NCBI GenBank assembly: GCA_016871715.1
Contig: VHCO01000005.1
Span: 1-64,000 of the forward strand
DNA: 64,000 nt
Direction of reading: 5' to 3'
DNA from: Verrucomicrobiota bacterium
Lineage (GTDB): Bacteria > Verrucomicrobiota > Verrucomicrobiia > Limisphaerales > J093
Part shown: piece by piece, positions 37,721 through 48,300 of the stretch
Numbering within the stretch: position 1 is the first letter of the stretch
Layout: each line of letters opens with the position of its first letter
Notes under the pieces: model-generated
What the model was told of the DNA's origin: nothing
Databases searched by the model: none
The model's input: the letters and a program-made list of their open reading frames with translations, nothing else
Made by a program: the position numbers and the translations under genes

Positions 37721-38248
37721 CTAGGCGGCCAATTCGCGGTTCGTCTCTTCGATCAAGCGTTGGTGATCGTCCACGGTGAGGATCTTCCCGGTAACCTTGG
37801 CCGTGGTTTCCACCACCAGGCGGCCCACCTCGCGTCGGAGCTCGAGCTTCATCCGCGCCAGCTCCGCCTCGCTCGCCTCGCTCGCCTTGGCGATGATCTC
37901 GTTCGCGGCCGCCACGGCCTTTTGCGTCTCCTGCTCGAGGACACGCGCGGCCGCCGCGCGCGCCTCTTCGATCAACTTGTTGGCCTGGGCATTCGCCTGG
38001 TTCAGCGCCTCCTGTCGCGCCGCCTCCGTCCGCGCCAGCTCCGCCTGGATCTGAGCTGCCTTGTCCAGACTCTCCTGGATCCGCTGTCGGCGCTCCGCCA
38101 GCACCAGCAGGATCGGCTTATAGGCGAACCGGTGCAGCAAGAAGGCTACAATGCTGAAGCTGACGATCTGAGCGATCAGGTGCGGCCAATCGACCCCAAA
38201 GTCGAGCGCCGTGTCGCTGATCATGTTCGCGAACAGGACGTGCTGCAT
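37721..38248 (-). CDS. atpF: F-type ATP synthase b subunit
   Basis: N-terminal TM LIAQIVSFSIVAFLLHRFAYKPILLVLAERRQRI then coiled coil. Confidence 0.92.
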   Translation of the reverse strand: MQHVLFANMISDTALDFGVDWPHLIAQIVSFSIVAFLLHRFAYKPILLVLAERRQRIQESLDKAAQIQAELARTEAARQEALNQANAQANKLIEEARAAAARVLEQETQKAVAAANEIIAKASEASEAELARMKLELRREVGRLVVETTAKVTGKILTVDDHQRLIEETNRELAA

Positions 38249-38325
38249 AAAACTCGTGAGCGAGGCCGGGCCGGCGGAGCTTCCTCCACCGCGCCCGACC
38301 CCGGTTGATCGTTACCGGACCACGG

Positions 38326-38661
<336 letters not shown>

Positions 38662-39573
38662 TCATGCGTGCGCCTTTTCATGACCTTCTTCGTGGGTGCA
38701 GATCAACAAGGTGAATACCGCCGTCAAGAGCATGAACACCAACGCCTGCACCAACCCCACGAGCACCTCGAGAAAATAAAACGGTATCGGAATCAACCAC
38801 CCCAACGCCGGCACCAGCCGCGCCATCGACTCGAGCATGTTCTCCCCGGCAAAGATGTTCCCGTACAACCGAAAACTCAGTGAGACCGGCCGGAACAAAA
38901 TGGACACCACCTCGAGCAGGCCGACCGCGAAAAACACCACCACCATCAGCACCTTCAGCATACCCGCCGTCTCGCCTTTCGGCCCGAAGATATGCAGAAA
39001 GAACCCCCCCGGCCCGTTCGCCTGCAGCGCCCACACCACCCAGCAGGCGAAGAAAATCAACGCCATCGCCAGCGTCATGTTCATGTCCGCGTTACCCCCC
39101 CGCAACAGCGGCCGGCTAATGTGGTGCAAATGGCCTTCGCTGTCCGGCGTGCCCCAGCCGATCGTGCCCACACCCGGGATGAGCCCAAACCAGTTGGTGA
39201 ACAAGATGAAGATGAACACCGTGGCGAAAAACCAAAACGTCTTCTTCGCCAGCTCAGCACCGATGATGCCCTCCAGAAACTCGTAGAGGCTCTCGACCAG
39301 CCATTCCCAAAAGTTCTGCAGACCGTCCGGCACCGCCTTCAATTGCCGCGTCGCCGCCCGCGCCAACACGATCAGCCCCGCCGCCACCATCCAGGTCACC
39401 ACCATCGAGTTGGTGATAAACCCCCCCTCGCGACCCAGACCCACCGCGCTCTGCGGCAACCCCGCCGCCGCATGTCCGCCCCCGCCCGAGGGCGTCTCCG
39501 CCGCCCACCCGGCCCAGGCTAAGCCCAGCCACAGCAGACTCGCGCAGTACAGACTGAGACGCCGTTTCGTCAT
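38662..39573 (-). CDS. atpB: F-type ATP synthase a subunit
   Basis: VSLSFRLYGNIFAGENML; LEVLVGLVQALVFMLLTAVF; start MTKRRLSLYC at 39573. Confidence 0.95.
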   Translation of the reverse strand: MTKRRLSLYCASLLWLGLAWAGWAAETPSGGGGHAAAGLPQSAVGLGREGGFITNSMVVTWMVAAGLIVLARAATRQLKAVPDGLQNFWEWLVESLYEFLEGIIGAELAKKTFWFFATVFIFILFTNWFGLIPGVGTIGWGTPDSEGHLHHISRPLLRGGNADMNMTLAMALIFFACWVVWALQANGPGGFFLHIFGPKGETAGMLKVLMVVVFFAVGLLEVVSILFRPVSLSFRLYGNIFAGENMLESMARLVPALGWLIPIPFYFLEVLVGLVQALVFMLLTAVFTLLICTHEEGHEKAHA

Positions 39574-39742
39574 GAAAAGAATGAGCCTTCGCGGGCAACC
39601 GATCCCCGGCCCAACACTGTCCAGCTTGGTCGAAGGCGGGCCGTACGTTGCCCAACCGCCTGCCTTTGCACAAGGGTTTTTTTGATACAGTTCCAGCTTC
39701 CCAGCCGCCTCCCACGGCGTACTTTCCTCCTCAGCAACGCCT

Positions 39743-40633
39743 ATGGCGACCTGCATCATCTTCAACCCCGTTGCGCGCGGCGACAAAGCCCGCCGCTTCG
39801 CCTCCGCCCTCGAACAGATGGCCCCGGGCTGCGCCCTCGAACCCACTTGCGGCCCCGGCAGTGCCACCGCTCTGGCCGCCGCCGCCGCCGCCGCCGGCCA
39901 CGACCCGATCGTCGCCGCCGGAGGAGACGGTACGGTGAACGAGGTCCTCAACGGCCTGGCCGTCGAGCCCACCGCCCTCGAGCGGGTGCGATTAGGGGTC
40001 TTGCCCTTAGGGACCGTCAACGTGTTCGCCCTCGAACTGGGCCTGCCCGCCGACCTCCGCCAAGCGATCGCCATCGTCCGCGCCGGACGCGAGACCCGCG
40101 TGGACTTGGCGGTCGCGGACTCCCTCGAGCAGGGAACACCGCGCCGGCGGTACTTCGTTCAGTTGGCAGGGGCCGGCTTGGATGCGCGGGCCATCGAATG
40201 CGTCCGGTGGGACTGGAAGAAGCGGGTCGGACCCCTGGCCTACATCGCTGCCGGCTGCCAGGCCTTGCGTGGACCGCAACCGCAGGTGATTGTCGAGAGC
40301 GACTCCCACCGTGCGGCGGGCAACCTCGTGCTGGTGGGCAACGGGCGGTTCTACGGGGGCCGGATCCCGATGTTCCGTGAAGCCGACCTACGGGACGGTT
40401 TGCTCGAGGTCAGGGTCTTTCCCCGGGCCGATCTGGTTGCCCTGGCGCGATTTGGCTGGCGTTGGTTGCTCCGCCGCGGCACCCCTGCGCCCCACGAGAC
40501 GTGCTTCCGCGCCAACCGGTTCACCCTGCGCTCGGATACCAAGCTGCCCTTCGAGGTCGACGGCGAGAACGTGGGGTGGCTACCCGCCACCTTTAGTGTC
40601 CAGCGCCAAGCCCTGCGCGTGCTCGTGCCCTGA
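39743..40633 (+). CDS. diacylglycerol/lipid kinase family (YegS/DagK-like)
   Basis: CIIFNPVARGDKARRF; VAAGGDGTVNEVLNGL; LGVLPLGTVNVFALELGLP. Confidence 0.92.
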   Translation: MATCIIFNPVARGDKARRFASALEQMAPGCALEPTCGPGSATALAAAAAAAGHDPIVAAGGDGTVNEVLNGLAVEPTALERVRLGVLPLGTVNVFALELGLPADLRQAIAIVRAGRETRVDLAVADSLEQGTPRRRYFVQLAGAGLDARAIECVRWDWKKRVGPLAYIAAGCQALRGPQPQVIVESDSHRAAGNLVLVGNGRFYGGRIPMFREADLRDGLLEVRVFPRADLVALARFGWRWLLRRGTPAPHETCFRANRFTLRSDTKLPFEVDGENVGWLPATFSVQRQALRVLVP

Positions 40634-40936
40634 CCCTGCCCCAGTCCCCGGTGTCTGTTGTCAATTGTCAACTACAACAAATCTGTCAGAAAGAACTCAC
40701 AGAACTCCCCGGACCACGCTTCGAGAACCAGTCCGGCCACCCGGAACCGTCATCGTCATCGTCGTCGTCCTGCGTCCTGGTTCCGTAGTACCGCCGACGC
40801 CGGCGTACCGCCGGTTTTCTAACCGGCTCCCAGCGGCTGGTTTGTCGGTTCAGTTCTACGCGCTGCAGGGAAGCGGCGGGCTGGCGGGCAGCTCCGAGAC
40901 GAAGTTCCGACGCGATGCACTGCACAGAACAGTCCG

Positions 40937-41061
40937 ATGGTGGGGCGCGCAGTCCTCTGCGCGCCGCAAACCGATGTGGGCACTGGAGGCCGAGGCGGGC
41001 AGAGCGCAGAGGACTGCGCGCCCTGCTGCCGACATCTCGTCCATCTCGGTGACTCATGAGT
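40937..41061. repeat. dispersed palindromic repeat family P, copy 3
   Basis: GGTGGGGCGCGCAGTCCTCTGCGCGCCGCAAACCG...GCAGAGGACTGCGCGCCC...CCGACATCTCGTCCATCTCGGTGACTCATGAGT. Confidence 0.82.
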
Positions 41062-41157
41062 GACTCCCCCCCGCAACTCGCCAGGTGCCTTGACTTCGCA
41101 GCTCATGGCGGCATGCTGCACCTCATCATCACCGACCTGACCAGGCAGCAGGAGCCG

Positions 41158-42430
41158 ATGCCGTACCGATACCGATACCATGAGGCATGTGTCTTGCTCG
41201 CATTGCTGGGGGTTGCGCTGGGGGCGGCGCCGCTGGGCGCCTCTGCGAAAGTCGTCTACGTAAGCGGTCAGCAAACCACCAACACCTCTCCCGACGGCTT
41301 GTCCTGGCAACGGCTTTTCCCGCCATCCAACCCGCGATCGAGACGACCGCAGAGGGGGACGAGGTCTGGGTAGCGAGCTCCACCTACTTCGGGAGACTGG
41401 CGGGCGGGGGCGTGCTCTGCTCGAATGCGTCTCCGGTGATTGCTCATAACACGTTCGTCGCCAATATGGCGACTGGGGCCGATACTGACCATGGTGGAGG
41501 TGCGATTTTCTGCTATGACAGTACGGCGCTGCTGCTGCGCAACCGATTCCCGGGGCATACGGCTACCGCGAGCGCCGGGGTTGGTGGGGCCGTCGCCTGC
41601 GTGGGCGGCTCGCCCGTGGTCGTCAGCAACCTGTTCGTGGACAACCTGGCTGGGATCGGGGGCGCGTTGCGCGCCCGCGCTAGCTCTCCGCGAGTTGCTT
41701 ACAACCGCCTAGTGAACAACCGCGCGCGGTTCGGCGGCGGGGCGATCAAGTTTGTCATCTCGTCAGGCGTCATCGAGAACAACTTGATTCGGACCAACTC
41801 TGCGGAGTCCAGCGGTGGAGGCATCACCTGCTGGCTCAGCTCGCCGCAGATCATGAACAACGCGATCCTGGGCAACGTGGGTGGTGTTGGCGGCGGCATC
41901 TACTGCACGCAATCGAGCGAGGCTCGGATCGTGAACAACACCCTGGCTTGGAACCACGCAACGAGAGTGGGGAAAGGAGGCAACCTCTACTCCGAAAGCG
42001 CGTCGGTGACGATCGCCAATAACCTGGTCGCTTTCGGGTCGTCGGGCATCGAGGGTGCTGGCCTGAGCCTGGTCAGCAATTGCGTATTCGGTAATAGCGC
42101 CCGTGATTTCGTCGGCTTCCCAGACCCCACGGGCACCCGCGGGAACATCTCGGTGGATCCGCGACTGCAAGCGACTTCTTCCTTCCCTGGTTTTCACCTG
42201 CTGCCGGATTCGCCCTGCCGCGATGCCGGCGACCTCACCATGATACAACCCACCTTGCAAGACCTGGACGGCCAACCGCGTTGGCTGGGCGCCAGCGTCG
42301 ACATCGGGGCTGACGAATCCAACGGGACGGTGATCGACTCGGCGCCGCCCACCATCCTGCGGGTCAGCCCCGCGGGCGATGACGGCAACGATGGGTCAAG
42401 CTGGGAGCAGTCGATGCGCAAGATGCAAGG
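41158..42430 (+). pseudogene. secreted right-handed beta-helix protein, 1-nt frameshift and 3' truncation
   Basis: Signal peptide + KVVYVSGQQTTNTSPDGLSWQ in frame 1; ATAFPAIQPAIETTAEGDEVWVASSTYFG... and GGGI/NN beta-helix repeats in frame 3; repeat restart ILRVSPAGDDGNDGSSWEQSM then degenerate. Confidence 0.8.
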
Positions 42431-42522
42431 CAAGGGTCAACGCTGCTTTGCACCCCGGGGCAGTAGGCATTCACCGTTTCCGGTTTGGCAAACCCACCCC
42501 TTTCCGTCAGGCTGGGTGAGGC

Positions 42523-43296
42523 ATGCACTGGCCCAAGCTCAGTCGGCGCGCTTGGATGCGTGCGGCGTTCTGGTCGGCCCCAGCCCTCGCCCTCGCGGAT
42601 GCGTTGTGGTTGGAGCCTGGCTGGCTGAAGTTGCGGACATTGCCGCTGACTCGAGGCCCCGCCCGCACCCGGTTCGTCCACTTTACCGACCTGCATCACA
42701 AGGGCGACACCGACCTCCTGCAGGAGCTGGTGCGCGCCATCAACCGGTGGGCACCCGAGTTCGTCTGTTTCACGGGCGATCTCATCGAGGAAACGGAGTT
42801 CCTGGCGGAGGCTTTGGAGGCGTTGCGCGAGATCCAGGCCCCGCTCTACGGGGTACCGGGCAACCACGATTACTGGTGCCAGGCCGACTTCGCGGTCATC
42901 CACCGCGCCTTCGCCGCCACGGGTGGCGGTTGGCTTTTGGATCAAGCCGCCCTCGCTCCCGGTGGCCAGGTCAACCTCCTGGGCGCCTCGTGTCGGCGGC
43001 CATTCCACCTCGAACTCAGGCCCGCCTTGCTCAACGTGGCCTTGATCCATTACCCGGCCTGGGTGGTGAACCTCGGCTCGCGGCGGTTCGACCTTGTCCT
43101 CGCTGGGCATTCGCACGGCGGCCAAGTGCGACTGCCGTTGATCGGTCCGCTCGTCCTGCCCACAGGCGTCGACTCCTACGACCTTGGACTCTATCGAACC
43201 CCCGCCGGCCCCCTCTACGTCGGGGCCGGGGTGGGCTGGTTCTACCTGAACGTGCGGTTCCGCTGCCGGCCGGAAGTCACGCTGATCGAACTCTGA
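42523..43296 (+). CDS. metallophosphoesterase
   Basis: RFVHFTDLHHKG; FVCFTGDLIEE; GVPGNHDYW; LVLAGHSHGGQVRLP. Confidence 0.94.
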   Translation: MHWPKLSRRAWMRAAFWSAPALALADALWLEPGWLKLRTLPLTRGPARTRFVHFTDLHHKGDTDLLQELVRAINRWAPEFVCFTGDLIEETEFLAEALEALREIQAPLYGVPGNHDYWCQADFAVIHRAFAATGGGWLLDQAALAPGGQVNLLGASCRRPFHLELRPALLNVALIHYPAWVVNLGSRRFDLVLAGHSHGGQVRLPLIGPLVLPTGVDSYDLGLYRTPAGPLYVGAGVGWFYLNVRFRCRPEVTLIEL

Positions 43297-43403
43297 CGAA
43301 CTCTGAGGCGTAGGCGTTGTGTCAACGAATAATCTCCTGTCTAATTAGCGTATCGTATAGTCGTCCTGCTTCGGAAAACATGAAACTCGTTGCCAGCAGG
43401 TGG

Positions 43404-43429
43404 AATGGAGCGCGGGCATCTTGCCCGCG
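43404..43429. repeat. REP-like palindrome, same family as 350-375
   Basis: AATGGAGCGCGGGCATCTTGCCCGCG, exact reverse complement of 350-375. Confidence 0.85.
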
Positions 43430-44154
43430 TTCGCGTTGGCAGCGTGTCAACAATCAACTGCCTGTCTAGCCATCGCCCAAATCCTTAGAGAGGTGGAGCG
43501 CGAGCGGTCCTCTCCGCCCAGCGGGTCTGACGACCGCGACTCGCGCCTCGCAAGGCGCCTGCCAGATCTCACCCAACACCGGCTGCGGCAAGTACTTCGC
43601 TAAGGTTTCGGGTAGCCAGAGCCAGTGAACGCGAAGGTCGAAGGTGAGCGTGAGTGACGATGCGAATGCGACCATGGACTCGACTTTGGAGGGAGTGGAG
43701 GGAGGGGAGAAGAGAAGAGAGGAGGGGTCCCGTCGGGTTGGGTTTGCCGGGATTGGCTTGCCGGGATTGACAAAGACGAGCAGCGCGACAGGATCGAAGT
43801 CGACGACCAAACGACCAACCACGACCCGGACCTGCGAGCTAGGAACCCCGCACCGACGCAGGCTGGGGTCGGGCGGGCCCGGGGCCAATGCTAGGGGCTA
43901 AGTGAGCCTGCAGCGGCAGGTTGTGCTGCCGCCGAGTGGCTCGGGGCTGCTGAGCCTGGTTCTGGGTCGCCCGGAACGGAACGGGGGCGGAGAGGCTGAG
44001 GGACAGGTCGAGAGGTCGAGTGGGAGCGGGTGATGGTGATGATGGTGATTGGTGGACGGCTTGCGCGGCTGATGAGCATCAGGGTGGGGTGGGGCAGGTG
44101 TCGCGGACAGCCGTCGGGATCGCAACAGGCGCATCACTTGACGCATCGTGCTTT

Positions 44155-45372
44155 ATGAGAATCAGGTTTGCCGGCAGACGGTTCTGGGAGAACGTCGCGC
44201 GCGTGAAATCGGTTTTGGCTTCGAGCTGGAGGCGAGTCCGACGGTTGATTGGGCGGGTGTGGGGTCGTGACCCCGCGCCGGCTCGGCAGGCGGACGTTGG
44301 GGTTGGACGGAGCCGACGGGAGCTGTTGCGCGCCTTGGGAAGTCTGCCGCTGTTGGGGTGGTTGTCATGGCCTCGAGCGCGGGCGGTGGGGGCCGAGTCG
44401 GTGGATGGCGTCAGTGGCGCCACGATTACGTTGTTCGACAAGTCCGAGGCGGAGGAGTACCTCCGGCTGCGCGGGTTGGACTTACAGAGCCCAGCGGCGC
44501 ATGCACTGCAGGGGCATATGCCCGTGGGCAAGTTGGGCGGGTTAACGCTGGGGCGGCTGATCAGTGGGAGCAACCTGATCAGCATGAATCTGCACGCGCG
44601 GGATTTGGGGTATGTAGGGGAATTGGCGCGTCACTACAACACGCAGGACCGGATCTTCCTGACGCTCAAGAAGCTGGAGGAACAGGGCGTCAACGCCATC
44701 GTCCTGAAGAACCACAACTTCCGCCAGTTCAAGCTGGCCAAGTACTGGACCGACTGGGGGGGCCGGATGAAATGGATCGCCGACGTCATCACGACCGACC
44801 TCAACCAGTATGAGCGGTTGTTGGTGGAGCACCTCGAGCTGGGGGCGGCGGCGGCTTACTTGTGGGGTGGGGCCAGCGACACTTGGTATCACCAGGGGAA
44901 AGCGCGCCAGATCGTGCAGGCCTACGAGATCATGCGACGTTACTCGATCCCCGTGGGTATTGGCGCGCATCGGATCGAGCCGATCGCGTTCTGTGAAGAG
45001 GAAGGTTTGAAGCCGGATTTCTACTTTCTGACGTTGCACCACGATCGCTATTGGTCGGCGCACCCGCGGGGCAACCGGCGGTTCCAAGAGATGTACGAAC
45101 CGGACTCGCCCGACCACGACTTTTACCACGACAACCTCTTCTGCCATGACGCCGAGCGGACTGCGGCGTATATGCAGGATGTCGACGTCCCGTGGATCGC
45201 GTTCAAGGTGCTGGCGGCCGGCGCTATCCCGCCCCGGGACGGTTTTCGCTATGCGTTCCGGAGCGGCGCGGACTTCATCTGTGTGGGCATGTTCGATTGG
45301 CAGGTGGTCGAGGACGCGCGCTTGGTGCGCGATGCCGTGGTCGAGGCGCGGAGCCGGCCGCGCCGGTGGTGA
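44155..45372 (+). CDS. Tat-signal-like hypothetical protein, possibly TIM-barrel
   Basis: SRRELLRALGSLPLLGWLSW near N-terminus; alternating beta/alpha content; no confident family. Confidence 0.6.
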   Translation: MRIRFAGRRFWENVARVKSVLASSWRRVRRLIGRVWGRDPAPARQADVGVGRSRRELLRALGSLPLLGWLSWPRARAVGAESVDGVSGATITLFDKSEAEEYLRLRGLDLQSPAAHALQGHMPVGKLGGLTLGRLISGSNLISMNLHARDLGYVGELARHYNTQDRIFLTLKKLEEQGVNAIVLKNHNFRQFKLAKYWTDWGGRMKWIADVITTDLNQYERLLVEHLELGAAAAYLWGGASDTWYHQGKARQIVQAYEIMRRYSIPVGIGAHRIEPIAFCEEEGLKPDFYFLTLHHDRYWSAHPRGNRRFQEMYEPDSPDHDFYHDNLFCHDAERTAAYMQDVDVPWIAFKVLAAGAIPPRDGFRYAFRSGADFICVGMFDWQVVEDARLVRDAVVEARSRPRRW

Positions 45373-45434
45373 GGTGGATCGGGGTGGTGGCTTGACCTTA
45401 TTGCCGCGCCTGGGCGTAGGGGTATAGTCGGCGC

Positions 45435-46547
45435 ATGTTGCGGTTGGGCACGGTCACGCTCGAGTCGAACTTGTTCCTCGCTCCGCTCGCCGGGTACACC
45501 AATTTGCCGTTTCGGCTGGCGATACGCGAGTTGGGCGGGGTGGGGCTATGCACGACCGACCTGGTGAACGCGCGCTCGCTGCTCGAGCGGAGAGCCAAAG
45601 CCCTCAAGCTCATCGAGACGCGCCCGGCGGATCGGCCCTTAGCGGTTCAACTCTTCGGGGCTGTGGCGGAAGAGATGCGCGACGCGGCGGTTTACCTCGA
45701 ATCGCTCGGCGTAGCGGCGGTGGACATCAACATGGGTTGTCCAGTGCGCAAGGTGTGCCGGGTGGGGGGCGGTTCGGCCATGCTGAACGAGCTGGACAAG
45801 ACCGCCGCTCTGGTGCGGGGCATGGTTGCGGCGGTGCGGATCCCGGTGACGGCCAAGATGCGGCTGGGTTGGGACGACGCCAACTGGACGGCGCCGGACC
45901 TGGCGCGGGCGCTCGAGGACGTTGGGGTGGCGGCGGTATTCGTGCATGGGCGGACGCGGGAGCAGGGGTTCGGCGGCACGGTGAACTTGGCCGGGATCCG
46001 CGCGGTGGTCCGGGCGGTAAACCGGATTCCGGTGATTGGCAACGGGGATGTGACGACGCCGGAGGCGGCGAAGCAGATGCTCGAGGAGACTGGATGCGCC
46101 GGGGTCAGCATGGGCCGCGGGGCGTTCCACAATCCGTGGTTGTTCGTGCAGACCCGGCATTACTTGGAGATGGGTGAACGGTTGCCGGAGCCGGATTTCG
46201 AGCAACGCGTGGTGCTGATGTGCCGGCATCTGGACCTGATGATCGAGGTCTTTGGCGAGGCGCTGGGGTGTCGCATGTTTCGGAAGGTGGCGCCGTGGTA
46301 CGCGCGCCGGTTTGGCCCGGCGGTCGAGTTCAAGAAGCGGGTGGTGACCTGCGCCAGCCGAGCGGAGTTTGACACGATCCTCGCCGAGTACCGGCGGTGG
46401 CGGGAGCAGTTCCTGGACGAGCGAGGTGAGCTGCAGCCACGGTTTCGGCCTGCCCCACTCGCGGCCGCGTTGAAATCGGCGGGCGCGGGCGCGGGCTGCG
46501 CGGGAGGCAGTGTGCCGGTGCCGCGGGGGCCGGTCGAGCGGTGGTGA
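45435..46547 (+). CDS. tRNA-dihydrouridine synthase (DusB-like)
   Basis: LFLAPLAGYTNLPFRLAIRELG; DINMGCPVRKVCRVGGGSAML; VTAKMRLGWDD; VHGRTREQGF; IGNGDVTTPEAAKQML. Confidence 0.94.
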   Translation: MLRLGTVTLESNLFLAPLAGYTNLPFRLAIRELGGVGLCTTDLVNARSLLERRAKALKLIETRPADRPLAVQLFGAVAEEMRDAAVYLESLGVAAVDINMGCPVRKVCRVGGGSAMLNELDKTAALVRGMVAAVRIPVTAKMRLGWDDANWTAPDLARALEDVGVAAVFVHGRTREQGFGGTVNLAGIRAVVRAVNRIPVIGNGDVTTPEAAKQMLEETGCAGVSMGRGAFHNPWLFVQTRHYLEMGERLPEPDFEQRVVLMCRHLDLMIEVFGEALGCRMFRKVAPWYARRFGPAVEFKKRVVTCASRAEFDTILAEYRRWREQFLDERGELQPRFRPAPLAAALKSAGAGAGCAGGSVPVPRGPVERW

Positions 46548-46620
46548 GGCATGAGGCAAGAAAAAGGGAGTGGAGCCGCGGGGGACGAGGCTGGCATAGT
46601 GGGCCTGGAGCACGACGGCG

Positions 46621-47823
46621 ATGAGTATGTTCGAAACAGTTGGGCGCGGGGCCGAGGCGACCGAGCGAAAGGACAACACGCGACGGAAGCTCGAGCGGAT
46701 GAACCGGGCGTTGCGCCACCAAACGCCCGATCGGGTGCCGATCAGCGATTTTTTCTGGGGCAGCTTCACGCGGCGTTGGCGGGAGGAGCTGGGGTTGGCG
46801 GCCGACGCCAATCCCTATTACCATTACGACCTAGATTGGATCGTGACGGTACCGAACATGGACCCGTGGATTCGCCCCTTCCAAACGCTGGCCGAGAACG
46901 CCGAGGAGGTGGTGGTGAAGACCGGGTTTGGCGCGACGCTGCGCAAGCGGTTCGATTTGCCCATGCCGGAGATGCAGGCCTGGGAGGTCGACACCTTCGC
47001 GGCGCTGGAGCGGGTCGAGTTCGATGACCCGCGGGATCCGCGGCGGTTTCTGGCGGCGGGCGACAACCAGATCGCCGGGGTGGGAGACGGATTCCAGCGC
47101 GATTCGCCGGCTTGGCTCGAGACGGTGCGGTCGTTGCGTCCGGACTTCCCCGTGTACGGCAGCATGATCGAGGCGAGCGAATGTCTCACGCGCCTGATCG
47201 GGCAAGGGAACACGCTGCTCTGGATGGCGGAGCATCCGGAGCGCATGGGGGCGGTCATCAACCGGTTAGGGGCGTATTACCTCGAGATGGCCCGGGCCGA
47301 ACTCGAGGCTGGCCGGGGGTTGCTGGACGGGTTTGTGATTTGGGGTGACGTGGCCTACAAGAAGGGGACGTTCATGTCGCCGAACTACTGGCGCGCCTAC
47401 TACAAGCCTTGGGTGGTCAAGATGGTGAAGCTGGCGCAGGCGCACGGTCTGCCGGTGATCTACCACGGGTGCGGCAACGTGAAGGCGCTGTTGCCCGATT
47501 TCATCGCGATGGGCGTCGATGGCTACAACCCGCTCGAGGCGAAGGCGGGGCTGGATGTGGTCCACTTGCGCCGGGTCTACCGCGACCAGCTCGCCTTTTG
47601 CGGCAACAGCGACGTGACGGTGTGGGAGACAGGGGATCGCGCGGCGGTGCGGCGCGAGGTGTTGCGCAAGCTCAACGCCGCCAAGCAGGGCGGGTACGTC
47701 TTTATGTCGGACCACTCGGTGACCAGCGCCGTGTCTGGGCCGACGTACGATTACATCGTGGCCCTGGTGCGCGAGCACGGGCGCTACCCGCTGGCGCTCG
47801 GCGAATTCGACGAGGCAGTTTGA
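46621..47823 (+). CDS. uroporphyrinogen decarboxylase (URO-D) family protein
   Basis: MNRALRHQTPDRVPISDFFWG; GLLDGFVIWGDVAYKKGTFMSP; VIYHGCGNVKALLPDFIAMGVDGYNPLEAKAGLDV. Confidence 0.88.
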   Translation: MSMFETVGRGAEATERKDNTRRKLERMNRALRHQTPDRVPISDFFWGSFTRRWREELGLAADANPYYHYDLDWIVTVPNMDPWIRPFQTLAENAEEVVVKTGFGATLRKRFDLPMPEMQAWEVDTFAALERVEFDDPRDPRRFLAAGDNQIAGVGDGFQRDSPAWLETVRSLRPDFPVYGSMIEASECLTRLIGQGNTLLWMAEHPERMGAVINRLGAYYLEMARAELEAGRGLLDGFVIWGDVAYKKGTFMSPNYWRAYYKPWVVKMVKLAQAHGLPVIYHGCGNVKALLPDFIAMGVDGYNPLEAKAGLDVVHLRRVYRDQLAFCGNSDVTVWETGDRAAVRREVLRKLNAAKQGGYVFMSDHSVTSAVSGPTYDYIVALVREHGRYPLALGEFDEAV

Positions 47824-47881
47824 CGACCCAGTGGGCAGGTCCTGGGGAGCGGCTTTGGCTTCAACCGAAAGGAAACCAGCG

Positions 47882-48220
47882 ATGAAACGTTACGGCATGG
47901 TGCTGGGGCTGCGGCCCGAGCGCATCGAAGAATACAAGCGGTTGCACGAGGCGGTTTGGCCGGACGTGCTCAAGATGATCCGCGAGTGCCACATTCGGAA
48001 CTACTCGATCTACCTGCGCCAACTGGACGACGGCGCCTGGTACCTCTTCAGCTACTTCGAGTACACCGGCAAGGACTTCGCCACCGACATGGCCCGGATG
48101 GCGGCGGACCCGACCACGCAACGCTGGTGGTCGTTCTGCAAGCCTTGTCAGAAACCGCTGGTGGGGCGCGCGGCTGACGAATGGTGGGCGTCTATGGAAG
48201 AGGTCTTCCACATGGACTGA
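47882..48220 (+). CDS. rhaM: L-rhamnose mutarotase
   Basis: RYGMVLGLRPERIEEYKRLHEAVWPDVLKMIRECHIRNYSIYLR; FSYFEYTGKDF. Confidence 0.92.
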   Translation: MKRYGMVLGLRPERIEEYKRLHEAVWPDVLKMIRECHIRNYSIYLRQLDDGAWYLFSYFEYTGKDFATDMARMAADPTTQRWWSFCKPCQKPLVGRAADEWWASMEEVFHMD

Positions 48221-48300
48221 GCAGCGCGAGCGCCGGTGCGCAAGGGGACCTTGTGCCTTGCGCGTTGGCGCGGGCCCCGACCATCGATGGCGCCGCCCTG

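Noticed and set aside
39682-40380. ORF of 232 aa overlapping the lipid kinase
   Set aside because: Alternative-frame Arg/Pro-rich translation; the kinase frame has clear motifs
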